A DNA stretch of 64,000 nt from Adenophora triphylla var. japonica (GCA_022495995.1 JAFEMH010000743.1:170001-234000), one strand, 5' to 3'. Positions 44,751-55,404 are shown, numbered from the stretch's first letter. The notes: generated from the sequence alone by a model not told the origin. Translations and numbers: made by a program.

Positions 44751-45731
44751 AACATCCCATACGACGTCCATGCATTCAAGACGAGTATGACGGTGCTTGT
44801 TGACCTTTATGACAAAAATCTCTTCGCCTGGCGGGGCCAGAGAGTTGGCTTGAAGAATGCTAACAAATCTCCGATTGGAGACAGGGGGTTTGTGTGCCCG
44901 CATCATGGCAATGCTCAGTGTTTCTTTCCAATCTGCCTCCAAATGTTGGAAACGACAGTTGAACTTGATGTATCGGATCGCCGTGGTCCGCCCGCTCGAG
45001 GACGTTGACATAGTTAGCATCTCCGGACTCTGAGGGATTCTGATGAGATTTGCCCCGATAGTCCCTTGGTTGATTTGAAGGAGGTAGCCCCGGTGCCTGG
45101 CTGCGGGCACGCTTGGCTGTTGTCTCAGCTTCGTTTCCTATGAGGAAACTGTCCCCTCTGATGACTTCGAGATCTCGCTGCCGGTTGATTAACTTGACGC
45201 ACTGATGGAGAGTGGAGGCTATGGCTTTCATGTGATGTAGCCAAGGGCTTCCTAACAGAGCTGTGAATTCGGATGGAATGTCCATCACGTGGAATTTTGC
45301 TGGCACCATTTGGGTTTCGAACCAGAGTTCCAGAGTCACCGTTCCCAGGATGGGATGAGACGTGTTGTCGTAGGCCTTGATAGTTCGGGTTGATGGAATC
45401 AAGTGGCTTTCGTTGATGCGTAGGGCTTGCATCATACTGAGAGGGAGGACGTTAACGACTGACCCGTTGTCCACCAATACTCTGGGGAGTGATATGGTGT
45501 TGAGCTTGAGATTGATGTACAGAACTTCATTATGCCCCGAGGCATCTCTCGGTAGGTCTTCATCACAGAATGTGATCCTACTGCCGTACAGTCGGGAATC
45601 GTAGATCTGGTCTCTATCCGGAGAAGGAGAGTCATCAAGCCATCCGTTTCCTATTTTTCTCTTGCGAGGTAAAGCCTTTGCTGGAGGCTCGAGATTGCGT
45701 TGAGGCTGTTTGTGGCGGTTGCCGCCCTTGG
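44751..45731 (-). pseudogene. pol: B protease (internal 2, better preserved)
   Basis: Open from 45807 down to 44860 on the minus strand, overlapping the end of gag. Active site RVLVDNGSVVNVLPLSMMQA near 45470, then SEFTALLGSPWLHHMKAIAS and TLHQCVKLINRQRDLEVIRG. The domain looks complete. Downstream (toward 44751) it passes into the pre-RT spacer and is cut at the LTR B2 junction at a point matching 38243 of internal 1. RT, RNase H and integrase of this copy are absent. Confidence 0.8.
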
Positions 45732-47784
45732 TTAGCACGTTGATCGAGTGCGAGTGCCAAGCTGACCTTGATCTTCCTTTGCCGGTCCGTGCTCGGAAGC
45801 TGGACAAATTGAACCTTGGTTGATCCCGCGGGGGGTTAGGCTTCTGAATGGAGGAAGGGAGGACTGGCTGGAGTAGAGTACGTAGTAGTCAAACCTCCCG
45901 GATGGCTCTCCGAGTGTACCCACACTGGTGTCTCCAGCTTCGTATCTTTCTCTCAGTTTCTGTTGAGAGGACTTCTTCTTCTGTTTTCTCGGAGGATCGC
46001 TCCGGACCATGTCTTGGGACTCGTACTCCAGGCATGCGGAGCAGTCACAAACATCGTAGATGATGTGGACATTTAATGAGGACCCGGCTGGAAGAGGCGG
46101 AGGAACTGGCTCTGCGGCAATCTTCTTGGGCACCCATTCAATTGAATTCACACTGTTATTGTTCGGAAAGGGATTTCCGACTGTATTAGGCCCACGGGGG
46201 CGCTCCAATTTTCCTTCCTCTATCAAGTTTTGGATTTCATACCGTAACCCACGCAGTTGTCGGTGGTATGGCCGTGATACTGATGGAAGGCGCAGTACTT
46301 GCTCTTGTCAGCGTTGACTACGGGGTTCTTGGGTTTGTAATTTGCAACGGTTTTAAGGAGACCTTCCTTGATTAACCCTTCCATCATCTTGCTCAGCGGC
46401 ATGTAAAACTTGTCGAAGTGTACGACAGGCTGCTTCTGATTGGAATTGTTGCTTTGTGGGATCGGGTTTCTGTTGCCCGACTGCTGTCCCTGATGGATGT
46501 AGTTGACAGACGTATCTTTCCCTTTGTCGGGGGCCGGTGCGGGATTGAATGCAACTGCTGATCGGTATATGTATGGCTGTGCAGTAGCCAACTTCTCCTT
46601 GAGATCCTTCTCAAACTGTGAGCCGACATTGACCATGGCCCAGAGATCTGGGAAGAAATGATGACTGATGAGAGTTCTAATGGACGGTCTTAAGCAGGAC
46701 TTGAAGATCTGCATCTGTTCATCCTTGGAGAGTGGCTCCATGATCTCGGAGAGCTTCCAACTCCACCTCTTGTAGAATTCTCCGTGACTTTCATCTGCTT
46801 TCTGCTCAGTGGTGATTAAGTCCTCACGACTCGTTTCCCACTCTAGATTGGATCTATACCGTTCTAGGAAGATGTTACTAATCTGATCCCAGGTGTGGCG
46901 ATCCGCAGGCTTGATCCTCAGAAACCATCGTAACGCTGAACTCTTGAGCGTATGCTGAATGTGGTCGGCCATTTGCTGGAGGGTTGCTCCTTTCGATCTT
47001 ATGCCGAGAACGTAGGTGTCGACATGCGTTTGAGGACATTCGGTTTCGTCGAATCGGTCCATCTCCGGCATTCTGAATTTGGCAGGGAGAGGCGTGACCA
47101 TTCCCAGATCTGTGGATTTTAGCGTTTCCTGCTTTGAGCTGCTCATGGTGGCTTTCAGGTCTTTCATCTGTTCGACCATCCAGGCTAAGGTAGGGTCCAG
47201 TGGTGGACTTTGAGGCCCGGCGCCAGGTGCTACCACGTGAGCGGTAGTGATTGGAGGTGGAAGGCTTGATATATGTGGATATATGGGGGCCTTTTCTGCA
47301 CTGTATCGGGATTTGTCCCCGGTGTTTTGGGATTCGTGTATAGGCAATGGGATTAACCCAGGGGGTATCGAAGGATATTAACTTCTGTCCGAGATGGTCC
47401 AGCGGTGCGCTGGTGGTATTGATTGATGGGAGTAGTACTGGCCTGGCCATATATGACATGGTTGCCCTGAGAGGTGGCAACGTGGAGCCTAGGTCGACTG
47501 TTTCCTTGGTTCGAAGGAACCCCGTAAGTTGGCGGGGGAGGAACCTGGTTGAAGGTTTGAGGAACTAGTTTCGGGGAATCGTCATCCTCGACCCGGATGA
47601 AAGTACCGTCTGACTGGGGGATAGCTGCTATACCTCGCTCATTCAGAAGCTGTACCATGAAATTCTGATGATCTTCTTTCTGCCTCTTGTGAACCTCACA
47701 AGCCCGGATGGCTTCTTCCAAAGTCATATCTGTGACCGGTGGTTGGGGTCCTTCCCCGTCACGATTTCTCGGTGAGCTGGACAT
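45732..47784 (-). pseudogene. gag: B gag (internal 2, nearly intact)
   Basis: It starts at 47784 (MSSSPRNRDGEGPQPP). The first open part runs to 47353 and includes VPPPPTYGVPSNQ. A one-base shift near 47350 leads to the main part 46223-47347, with CPQTHVDTYVLGIRSKGAT, LKSSALRWFLRI and HGEFYKRWSWKLSEIMEPL. An intact zinc knuckle CAFHQYHGHTTDNC (CX2HX4HX4C) lies near 46260-46300. A second shift near 46226 leads to MIEEGKLERPRGPNTVGNP and on to the protease. Only two shifts separate it from one continuous Gag frame. Confidence 0.85.
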
Positions 47785-49080
47785 GTCGGAAATTCTGGCT
47801 GAGGGAACTGAGGGAACCGAAGAGCTGTCTGACGTTGCCGTAACTGTGATTCTGGCGAGGCGCTGACCCGGAAATCTGAACCACTTTTGCTCGCTATAGG
47901 GAACGAAAGGAAGGGTTTAGGCTTCGGAAAAGGGTATTTGGCTCAAGGTTTCGGGCTTGTGCAATGTGCAGCTACCGATTAATGTTTACATAAAACGCAT
48001 TTTCTCAGAGTCCTAATCGGTTGGAAAAGAGCGTGTCTTCTTTTTCACAACTAACCCTAGAGCTCTAATCAGTGGATCTCGTCACTACGCTTATAAGCCC
48101 CTCGTTTCCATTTGAAGATCATCTTTCTCGAGACGGACTATCCCGAGCGAGGTCCTATAAGGCAAGCGAGTTCCACCGACAAACGAAAAAGTGAACTTAA
48201 GGCAAGCTGATCACGCAAACTTCCAACATATGTGACGCACGGGCCACAGTCGAAGTCAACGTCCTTAAGTTAAGGCGGGGATCGTGCCAAAATTTCGGCA
48301 TGACCTCTCCTGACTCGCTTGCGCGAGGGACCTTAGCTTTTGGCGTTGGCCAAGTTGTGGTTGGCACGGTGCATACAGTGAGGGTTTGGTGACACGGTGT
48401 CACATTGAACCTTCGGGTATATTTTTCGGCAGAGCTCCGCGTCAAAGTCAAGGATGAAAAGCTCAAGACTTCGGGTCAGGAGCGACCTTCGGTCTCAACC
48501 TCTCGAGCTTGACTCGTTGCAGAACCCGGTGTAAAAAACATACACTTAGGCTTTATGACACGAACTAAGCCAAAAACCTACCGGGGTCTTGGACAAAGTG
48601 TGACACAAAGAGTGCATGGCTTACACGGGCTAGGATGGGCTGTTTGGGACGACCACGTGCGCCCTCGAAAGGTGTCTGGCAGACCAACCGAGGTGCAACT
48701 TAACGGTCATCCCGGGTTACGGGTCGTAGTGTGCAGTGTACCGAAGCAGCAAGTGCACGTGAAGTGCGGTGTACCGAGGCAGCAAGTGCGAGTAGTGTGC
48801 GGTCATTAAAATTCTTTTTCTGAGTAAAACAGAGATTTTTCAGAATGTGTCTTAAAGAATTTTGATGCGCAGTTCAAAAGATAGCATGAAAATCAAACAT
48901 GAATGGGGATGCACAAACATGGTATGATTTTGAAAAGACGACAATGTAATGCCTTTGAAAAAAAACCGTTCGAGGTTTAAAGTAACACACGCACACGAAA
49001 ACGAGGAAGGGTAAAAGAAAGTTTGACCCACTGAAGGCTTTTTTTGAAAACAACGACAGTTTTTGAAAAAAGTATCCATC
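47785..49080 (-). other. B gag leader (internal 2) with hairpin
   Basis: Noncoding. The GCATGACCT block is followed at 48314-48327 by CTCGC/GCGAG with loop TTGC. GTGCGGTGTACCGAGGCAGC-like repeats lie near 48730-48800. No gene. Confidence 0.5.
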
Positions 49081-49098
49081 TCCCCAGCGGAGTCGCCA
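49081..49098 (-). other. Primer binding site left of LTR B3 (tRNA-Arg type)
   Basis: TCCCCAGCGGAGTCGCCA on the plus strand, identical to E1 and two bases from the LTR. Confidence 0.85.
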
Positions 49099-49100
49099 AC

Positions 49101-51208
49101 TGAAATTATCCGGGGTTTTCGCGCGAATGCGAAAGCGCGGTTGTCTTTCGCGGGGGGTTGGTGTCTGAGACCTCGCTTTTCGGGATGGCAGAGGAGTCGC
49201 CACGCGGTTTTTGTATTTTGAGCCCAAACGTTGAAAAACGGCTTTTGGTTGAAAATGGTGTCGTTTTTATTGGTAGCAAAAACTTAGGAAAAGACTTTGA
49301 AAACAGGGGGTCATTTTTATTGGTAGCAAAAACGAGTAAAAGGCTATTTGGTACCAGAGATTGTTAGGTTCGGAGGTCACGTTACGTTTCGGGAAGACTA
49401 TTACGAGATCACCAGAACTGCCTTGTATGACGAGTCTTTCTACCTTTCTCGAAATCGTGTGTGTGTGTGTGTGTTTGTATTTTGAAATGGGGGCTTGAAT
49501 AACAAGCTTAATCTTGGTTTGAATGTCAAACGTTGATTAGATGGTTTGTTTGAAAAGGCGAGCGCTTGAATGACAAACGTCGGTTTTGATGTTTTAGGAA
49601 AAGTGGCGCGAATGCTGATTTTTACTGTTTATTTTAAGTGTCAAATGTTGACTTTTAAGAAAAGGGCGTTTAAATGTCAAACGTCGGATTTTGAGTTTGA
49701 AGATGAGCGTTTGGATGACAAACGTCATTTCGCGCGTTTTGAAAGAGAGTTCGAAGGTTGAACTCCGGTTTTGAACCGGACGTTATATTGTTAACGATTT
49801 TTACGGGAAAAAACGTATTAAATGATTTAAAATGTCAAATGGCGGCTTTTAAGTTTGAAGATGAGCGTTTGGATGCCAAACGTCATTTCGTGCGTTTTGA
49901 AAGAGAGTTCGAAGGTCGAACTCCGGTTTTGAACCGGGCATTACATTGTTAACGATTTTACGGGGAAAAACGTATTAAATGACATGCAATCAACGAATCG
50001 GGTTGCGACTCGGACTTTGAAAAGTAAATACTATCACGATCCAAACGGGTCGGACTTAGTAAATGACAGTATTTAAAGTGCGGTATCAACGGAATCAAAC
50101 GATCCGGAATTGTAAATGACGATCGACGAGCCAAACGACTCGGAATTGTAAAGTTGTATGAAATGTAAATGACGTTCGACGGATCAAACGGTCCGGAATT
50201 GTAAATGAAAGGAATTGAAATGACGATCGACGGATCAAACGATCTGGAATTGTAAATGACATAAAAGTAAATGGAACGGGGTCGGAACGCCGTTTTAACC
50301 CGAGATAACTTCTCTTACGGGAAGAGAAGAGGATCTAGGGGCTAAAACGTATCGGACCCCGTTAGACGGAGGCGTCTACATTTCGATAATGTTCGTCCGA
50401 AACGGTTGTAGCGACTGGCGCGTAAATCGAGACGGAACGAGAGATTAGGGAGAGGGAGTTATACCTATGGCTAGGGTTGACTCCTTTGGCTCGGGGGGTG
50501 TATACGGGATACTAAAGTGTATTTGGAACGGTGTTTCGTACTTGATCGAAATACAAAATTTTCACGCAAAACGAGGTAAAACCGAGGCTCAGGGGGAGTG
50601 GAACTCAGTTTAGGCCGTGGCTATGGTGAATTTGGAGAGTAATTTTGTTGTTATAAATGGCTTTGACAGCCCTTCTATTTATATGTGAAATTTTAGCATG
50701 AGTTCGGCCGGACTGAACCTGAAATTCAGGGGGTTTTGTGAATTTTGGAAATTGGAGGGACTTGCTGGCAATTTCTGAGAGTCTGCAAATGAGTCCGGCC
50801 GGACTGAGACTGCATACCAGGGGTATTTTAGTCTTTTCACTCTGAAATTGATTGAAAGGTGATGGGAGGGCTGTGGCATGCAAGCCACGTGTCCCATGAC
50901 TCACCAGGCTTTGTGGAAGTTCGTGCCCAGGTCCCGATTTTGTCCATTTTTAAAATAACAGTTCAGAAAATGTCCGAAATGCCCCCGGAAAGTGCCAGAA
51001 AGTGCTTTTTTCAGGGAAAGCCATACTTTTACGTGCGACGACGTGTGTTGAGTACGCTTTGACGTCGGGATGCACGGGGCAGTCCCGGGACGTCTCGTTG
51101 GCATGGCAACGGGGAACTTAACGGGTTCCGGTTAACTTGGAGTGGGCCAGTTAACGGATTCCGATTAACTTCTAACGGATTTTGACGATCCGGATTTGGG
51201 TACTTACA
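49101..51208 (-). repeat. LTR B3
   Basis: 2,108 bp, starting TGAAATTATCCGG and ending GGGTACTTACA. It is more diverged from B1 and B2 than they are from each other. It joins directly to exon 3 of the C PMD gene at 51209. Confidence 0.88.
50675..50805 (-). promoter_or_regulatory. LTR B3 TATA-like box and palindromes
   Basis: ATATAAATAG on the minus strand at 50675-50684. AGTTCGGCCGGACT is at 50701-50714 (one arm changed) and AGTCCGGCCGGACT at 50792-50805 (perfect). Confidence 0.6.
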
Positions 51209-53505
51209 ACGCCGCCCAAGTACCTCTCGTACTCTATCACATCCATGTCACGGTGATTCATCATCCCAAAGGGCGGATCCCTCGGAGCCATAGGGGGCAC
51301 AACCGGGCCATGCTGCCAGAAGACCCTCTCCCCTAAATACATGACATCACAGGTCAGGCCCCGCAGCATCTTCCTCTGCGCCGTCACCACGGGACCACCC
51401 TCAAGCTCGTTGTCTCCATACCGAGCCCAGGGATACACCTCAAACTCCACTGGGCTATCCCTCTCCAGGTGCTCCTGCACATCCACATAGGCGATGGTGA
51501 GCTTCCCCCTATTCGTCCTCCTCCTCCTCCTCAACGGACGGGCCCAGCCCAACATAGCAGGATAGGCCTCCAAGGCCTCAGCATCTCGATCCCACGGAAA
51601 GCACCGAAAGATCTCATAGAAACACACCTGCAACAAAAGCATAAAAGGCTCAGTGCAAAAGAAAACGGAGAAATGACAAACTGCTAAATCAAAAACAGCA
51701 ATAAACTCATACCTCCAAAGCAAAATCAAAGCAGCCCAAAGAACTGGCCACGCCTCGGCTAAACCGGTCTAAAGAAAAATAAAGCTCGGCCAGGCCCGCC
51801 TCGCCCCAAGCTATCTCGCAAATCCTCTCCAAATCCACCAAACTCTCCAGTAGAGGAAAAGGAGTCGAGGTAGCGTGATTCGAGAATAGAGTCTCGGAGA
51901 GGGCAAACCACAAGAAGGAGCACGCCAGCTGATCCACCGTCACCAAGCCGGTACCCCGGCGATAGGCCCCTATGTTAGTCGTGATCTGTACCTCAACATC
52001 GCCGTACAACATGCCCAGACCCCTGCGAGGAAAAGGTGCGAAGCCCAACAGCTCAGCCAGCATCCCATCGGACATCCTGTCCCTCCATCTCACTGGCCCT
52101 CCTTTGAAGGAAAGCCCGATAATAGCTGCAAAGTCGGTAGGAGTCACCGTCACCTCTCCCCAGCTCAAATGGAAGGTGTGCGTGGTATCCCACCAATACT
52201 CGGACAAGGCCAGGAAGATACTCTTGTTCTTCCTCGTATCTGAAATCCTGGCCAGGTTCTCCACGAACGCGCCCAAACCGGAAGTGAAGACTAGCCTCTT
52301 AGGGCTCGACCTGCCCTCCCTAGAGATGTCCGGCAATTGCTGCCACAGCTCAACTACAGCCTCGAGCGACCCCCGAGACTTCATCTTTTTGGCTTTCCCA
52401 GACAAAAGCCCCTCATCCTGCAGGTAAACACAGCAAAGGTACGTCAGTCACAGTACTTAATGCAAAATACCAAAAGGAAACCAAAGCAAAGCACAAAAAG
52501 TCCGTCCCAACACGGAAAAGCACAAAAAGTCCGTCCCAACACGGCAAAACACAAAAAGTCCGTCCCAACACGGCAAAACACAAAAAGTCCGTCCCAACAC
52601 GGCAAAGCACAAAAAGTCCGTCCCAACACGGAAAAGCACAAAAAGTCCGTCCCAACTCGGCAAAGCACAAAAAGTCCGTCCCAACACGGCAAGACAAAAA
52701 CAACCCGTCACAAAACACGGCACACATTGCACATAATTTTCCGCATGTAACCCGTCACAAAATACGCACACATTACACATAATTTTCCCCATGCAGTCTG
52801 TCACAAAACACGGCACACACTGTACAAATTTTCTCAACAGAGGGATTAAGCCCTACACGACACATTTTCAAAAAAAACGTCACAAAACACGGCACACATC
52901 ACAAATAAACTTCCCACAGAGTCCGTCACAAAAACACAGTACACATGACACATTTTCGAAAAGTCCGTCCCTACACGGTACACACTTTCGAGACAAAACC
53001 CGTCACAAAACATGGCACATGTCACACTTTTTTACAAAGTCCGTCCCTACACGGCAATTTTTCACAATGTACATACACAAAAGTAGCATAAGGTACAAAA
53101 CACCAAAGCATGCATTTCAAGGAGAGGCACTTTATTTTTGCAAATAAGAGCTAATCTCCACATCTTTGCACAAAAATCACATACCCACAATTCTCACATG
53201 CTCAATTTCAATAATTCATCACGAATTTCACAAAAAAGCATGGCAATAACAAAAAGCCCCAAATATGCGAAGAATTAAAACCTAGTTCTAGCATACAATA
53301 ATTCGAGCAAAGACTCAAGATGAAATTGATTTCTTACCTCTCCGATAGCCCTATCTCGCCTATTGTGCACCTCCGGATCCGGATACAACACATCCGGATT
53401 CCTCGACGAAGGCACAAAGGAAGTGCAATTCCTTTGGAGGTCCGCCCTTTGCTCAATCGCCTCTTGGCCCCATTGACGACGACCTCTCCTTGCTCTTTCC
53501 GCCAT
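51209..53505 (-). CDS. PMD gene of element C, three intact exons, 3'-truncated
   Basis: Best-preserved plant mobile domain gene here. Exons on the minus strand are 53505-53338 (56 codons, MAERARRGRRQWGQ, donor GTAAG), 52417-51713 (235 codons, acceptor ctgcag, donor GTATGAG) and 51627-51209 (acceptor ttgcag). All junctions are phase 0 and the roughly 430 codons have no stop or shift. Exon 2 starts DEGLLSGKAKKMKSRGSLEA and holds SEYWWDTTHTFHLSWGEVT, PTDFAAIIGLSFKGGPVRW and AGLAELYFSLDRFSRG. Exon 3 has VCFYEIFRCFPWDRDAEA and CDVMYLGERVFWQHGP, and stops at YLGGV where LTR B3 begins. By comparison with E1 the rest of exon 3 and exon 4 are lost. Start at ATG 53505; an upstream in-frame TTG is not needed. 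Role unknown. Confidence 0.82.
52480..52695 (-). repeat. 29-bp tandem repeat in intron 1 of the C PMD gene, about seven copies
   Basis: The unit is CACAAAAAGTCCGTCCCAAC plus ACGGCAAAG. The rest of the intron (52696-53330) has looser CCGTCACAAAACACGGCACA repeats shared with the E1 intron. Confidence 0.85.
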
Positions 53506-53672
53506 TGACAAGCGATTCAAGCAAAATGCGGAAGATTTACTAAGGAATTTGGATCAAAAATGGAGGTTTTCTCCTTCTCTCTCTCGGTTGTTCACGGAAC
53601 TGGAAAAGGAAAATGGGGGTGATGCCTCGTTTCTGGAACTGGTCAACTTCTGGGAACTCCAAATTGCACAAT

Positions 53673-53717
53673 GGTCCGTACGGACCTCTTTGCACACATA
53701 AATGGTCCGTACGGACC
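53673..53717 (-). promoter_or_regulatory. Palindrome pair upstream of the C PMD gene
   Basis: GGTCCGTACGGACC at 53673-53686 and 53704-53717, starts 31 bp apart. The pair begins about 168 bp upstream of the ATG; E1 has the same arrangement. Confidence 0.75.
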
Positions 53718-54569
53718 TCTTTGCATTTTAAGGCCAAATTACTTATTTGCCCTTATAATCTTTGCCCCTGGCTGTCCAAAGGCCTATTTCAGCAGATTCA
53801 ATGCAGTTTGGTCCTTAACCCAACAAAACCAACATCGGCCGTCATCGTAAGCCCGGATTTCGCCCACTAAACGGCAACACAAACACCGGCCGTCATCGTA
53901 AGCCCGGACCTCGCCCACTAAACGGTAAAACAAACACAAAAGGCATAAACGCCTCCAAAACACAAATCTCAAGGCACAAAATGCCCCTAAAACACAAAAT
54001 GGTGAAACGAACACTGGCCATCAAAGTTAGCCCGAAATCACCTTCTCAGCGGACAAAGCCCATATGAGACTACGCGTCCCCAACAGACAAACACCAGCAG
54101 TCATCGTAGGTCCAACCATTCCCCAGCGGATAAAGCCTGAGGCAATCACGCCTCTCACAGTTAGAGGACACGACACATCCTCACAAACACAGTCAGAGGA
54201 CACGACACATCCTCACGTACACAGTCAGAGGACACAACAGATCCTCATGACACAACCACAAGTTCCAGGGTATGGCATGCCCTCATCTATATCCGCAGAC
54301 CGAAAGGCTTTAAATCACTCGGTCCGGAAGACCGTATAAACCTTCCACATCACTATCCGCAGCCCGAAACGCTTTAAACCACTAGGTCTGGAAGACCGTA
54401 TAAACCACCCAAATCATTATCTCCAGCCCGGAAGGATTTAAATTACCCGATTCGGAAAACCGTAAAATTTCAATTTCAGGACACCACCATGTCCTCACAA
54501 TCGACCTCAGCGGTCACAACACTTCAGGGCACCACCACGCCCGACTACACTCACAATTTCACAAAGGCG
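53718..54569. repeat. Degenerate minisatellite region of C
   Basis: It holds diverged counterparts of the E1 arrays in inverse orientation: CATCGTAAGCCCGG words near 53840-53910, GAGGACACGACACATCCTCA repeats near 54165-54250, and GGTCCGGAAGACCGTATAAA repeats near 54310-54470. No gene. Confidence 0.6.
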
Positions 54570-54614
54570 AACTATGATCAGGCTTGATTCCCGCCAGGGA
54601 TACGTAGGAATCCT
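54570..54614 (+). other. Conserved 45-bp motif (C, copy 1)
   Basis: GGCTTGATTCCCGCC then GGGATACGTAGGAATCC. It is the reverse complement of the motif in E1 (7259, 7437) and B (26703), with inverted repeat GATTCC/GGAATC. Confidence 0.65.
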
Positions 54615-54639
54615 ATCGCAGGGTCCAGCCAACTGACCT

Positions 54640-55325
54640 ATACAGTCACATAGGACGCCACCACGTCCTTACAACTGACCTATACGGTCACCCAGGACGC
54701 CACCACGTCCTTATAACTGACCTATAAGGTCACCCAGGACGCCACCACGTCCTTACAACCGACCTATATGGTCACCCAGGACGCTACCACGTCCTTACAA
54801 CTGACCAATACGGTCACCTAGGACGCCACCACGTCCTTACCACCGGCCTATACGGTCACCCAGGATGCCACCACGTCCTTATAATCGACCTATACGATCA
54901 CCAGGACGCCACCACGTCGTTACAACCGACCTATACGGTCACCCAAGACACCATCATGTCCTTACAACCGACCTATACGGTCACCCACGACGCCACCACG
55001 TCCTTACAACCTACCTATACGGTTACCCAGGACGCCACCACGTCCTTACCACCAACCTATACGATCACCCAGGACACCACCACGTCCTTACAACCGACCT
55101 ATACGATCACCCAGGACGTCACCATGTCCTTACAACCGACCTATACGGTCACCCAGGACGCCACCACGTCCTTACAACCGACCTAAACGGTCACCCAGGA
55201 TGCCACCACGTCCTTACAACCGACCTATATGATCACCCAAGACGCCACCACGTCCTTACCACTGACCTATACGATCACCCAGGGAACCACCACGTCCTCA
55301 CAACCGACCTATGCGGTCACCCACT
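54640..55325 (+). repeat. 42-bp tandem repeat made of two hairpins, about 16 copies
   Basis: Each unit has a GACC-tatac-GGTC stem and an AGGACG-ccacca-CGTCCT stem, joined by short linkers. The 42-bp period is a multiple of three, so a long repetitive ORF appears on the plus strand (54865-55431); I treat it as incidental. E1 has looser copies at 7190-7620. Confidence 0.85.
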
Positions 55326-55358
55326 GGACACTGACACGTCCGCTTCCCCACACACCCG

Positions 55359-55404
55359 AACTACGACCAGGCTTGATTCCCGCCAAGGGATACATAGGAA
55401 TCCT
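55359..55404 (+). other. Conserved 45-bp motif (C, copy 2)
   Basis: GGCTTGATTCCCGCC then AAGGGATACATAGGAATCC, with two changes against copy 1. The two copies bracket the 42-bp array. Confidence 0.6.

Larger units (their letters stand above)
24579..51208 (-). mobile_element. Family B composite: three LTRs, one long and one partial internal region
   Basis: Minus-strand Tat elements related to E1. Order is LTR B1, internal 1 (26581-42675), LTR B2, internal 2 (44751-49100, gag and protease only), LTR B3. Primer sites of tRNA-Arg type lie left of B2 and B3, and the polypurine tract lies right of B1. The outer flanks are CCAAC on the left (element A) and ACGCC on the right (inside the C PMD gene), so this is not one clean insertion. 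Ectopic recombination between two B copies inserted in A and in C explains it best. Confidence 0.75.

Noticed and set aside
52413..52837. Cys/Phe-rich ORFs of 80-126 codons in three frames (CWDGLFVLCRVGTDF)
   Set aside because: The 29-bp intron repeat read in several frames; it lies inside an intron of the PMD gene.
53784..54014. 76-codon Cys-rich minus-strand ORF
   Set aside because: It lies across degenerate minisatellite units, with no start context and no family resemblance.
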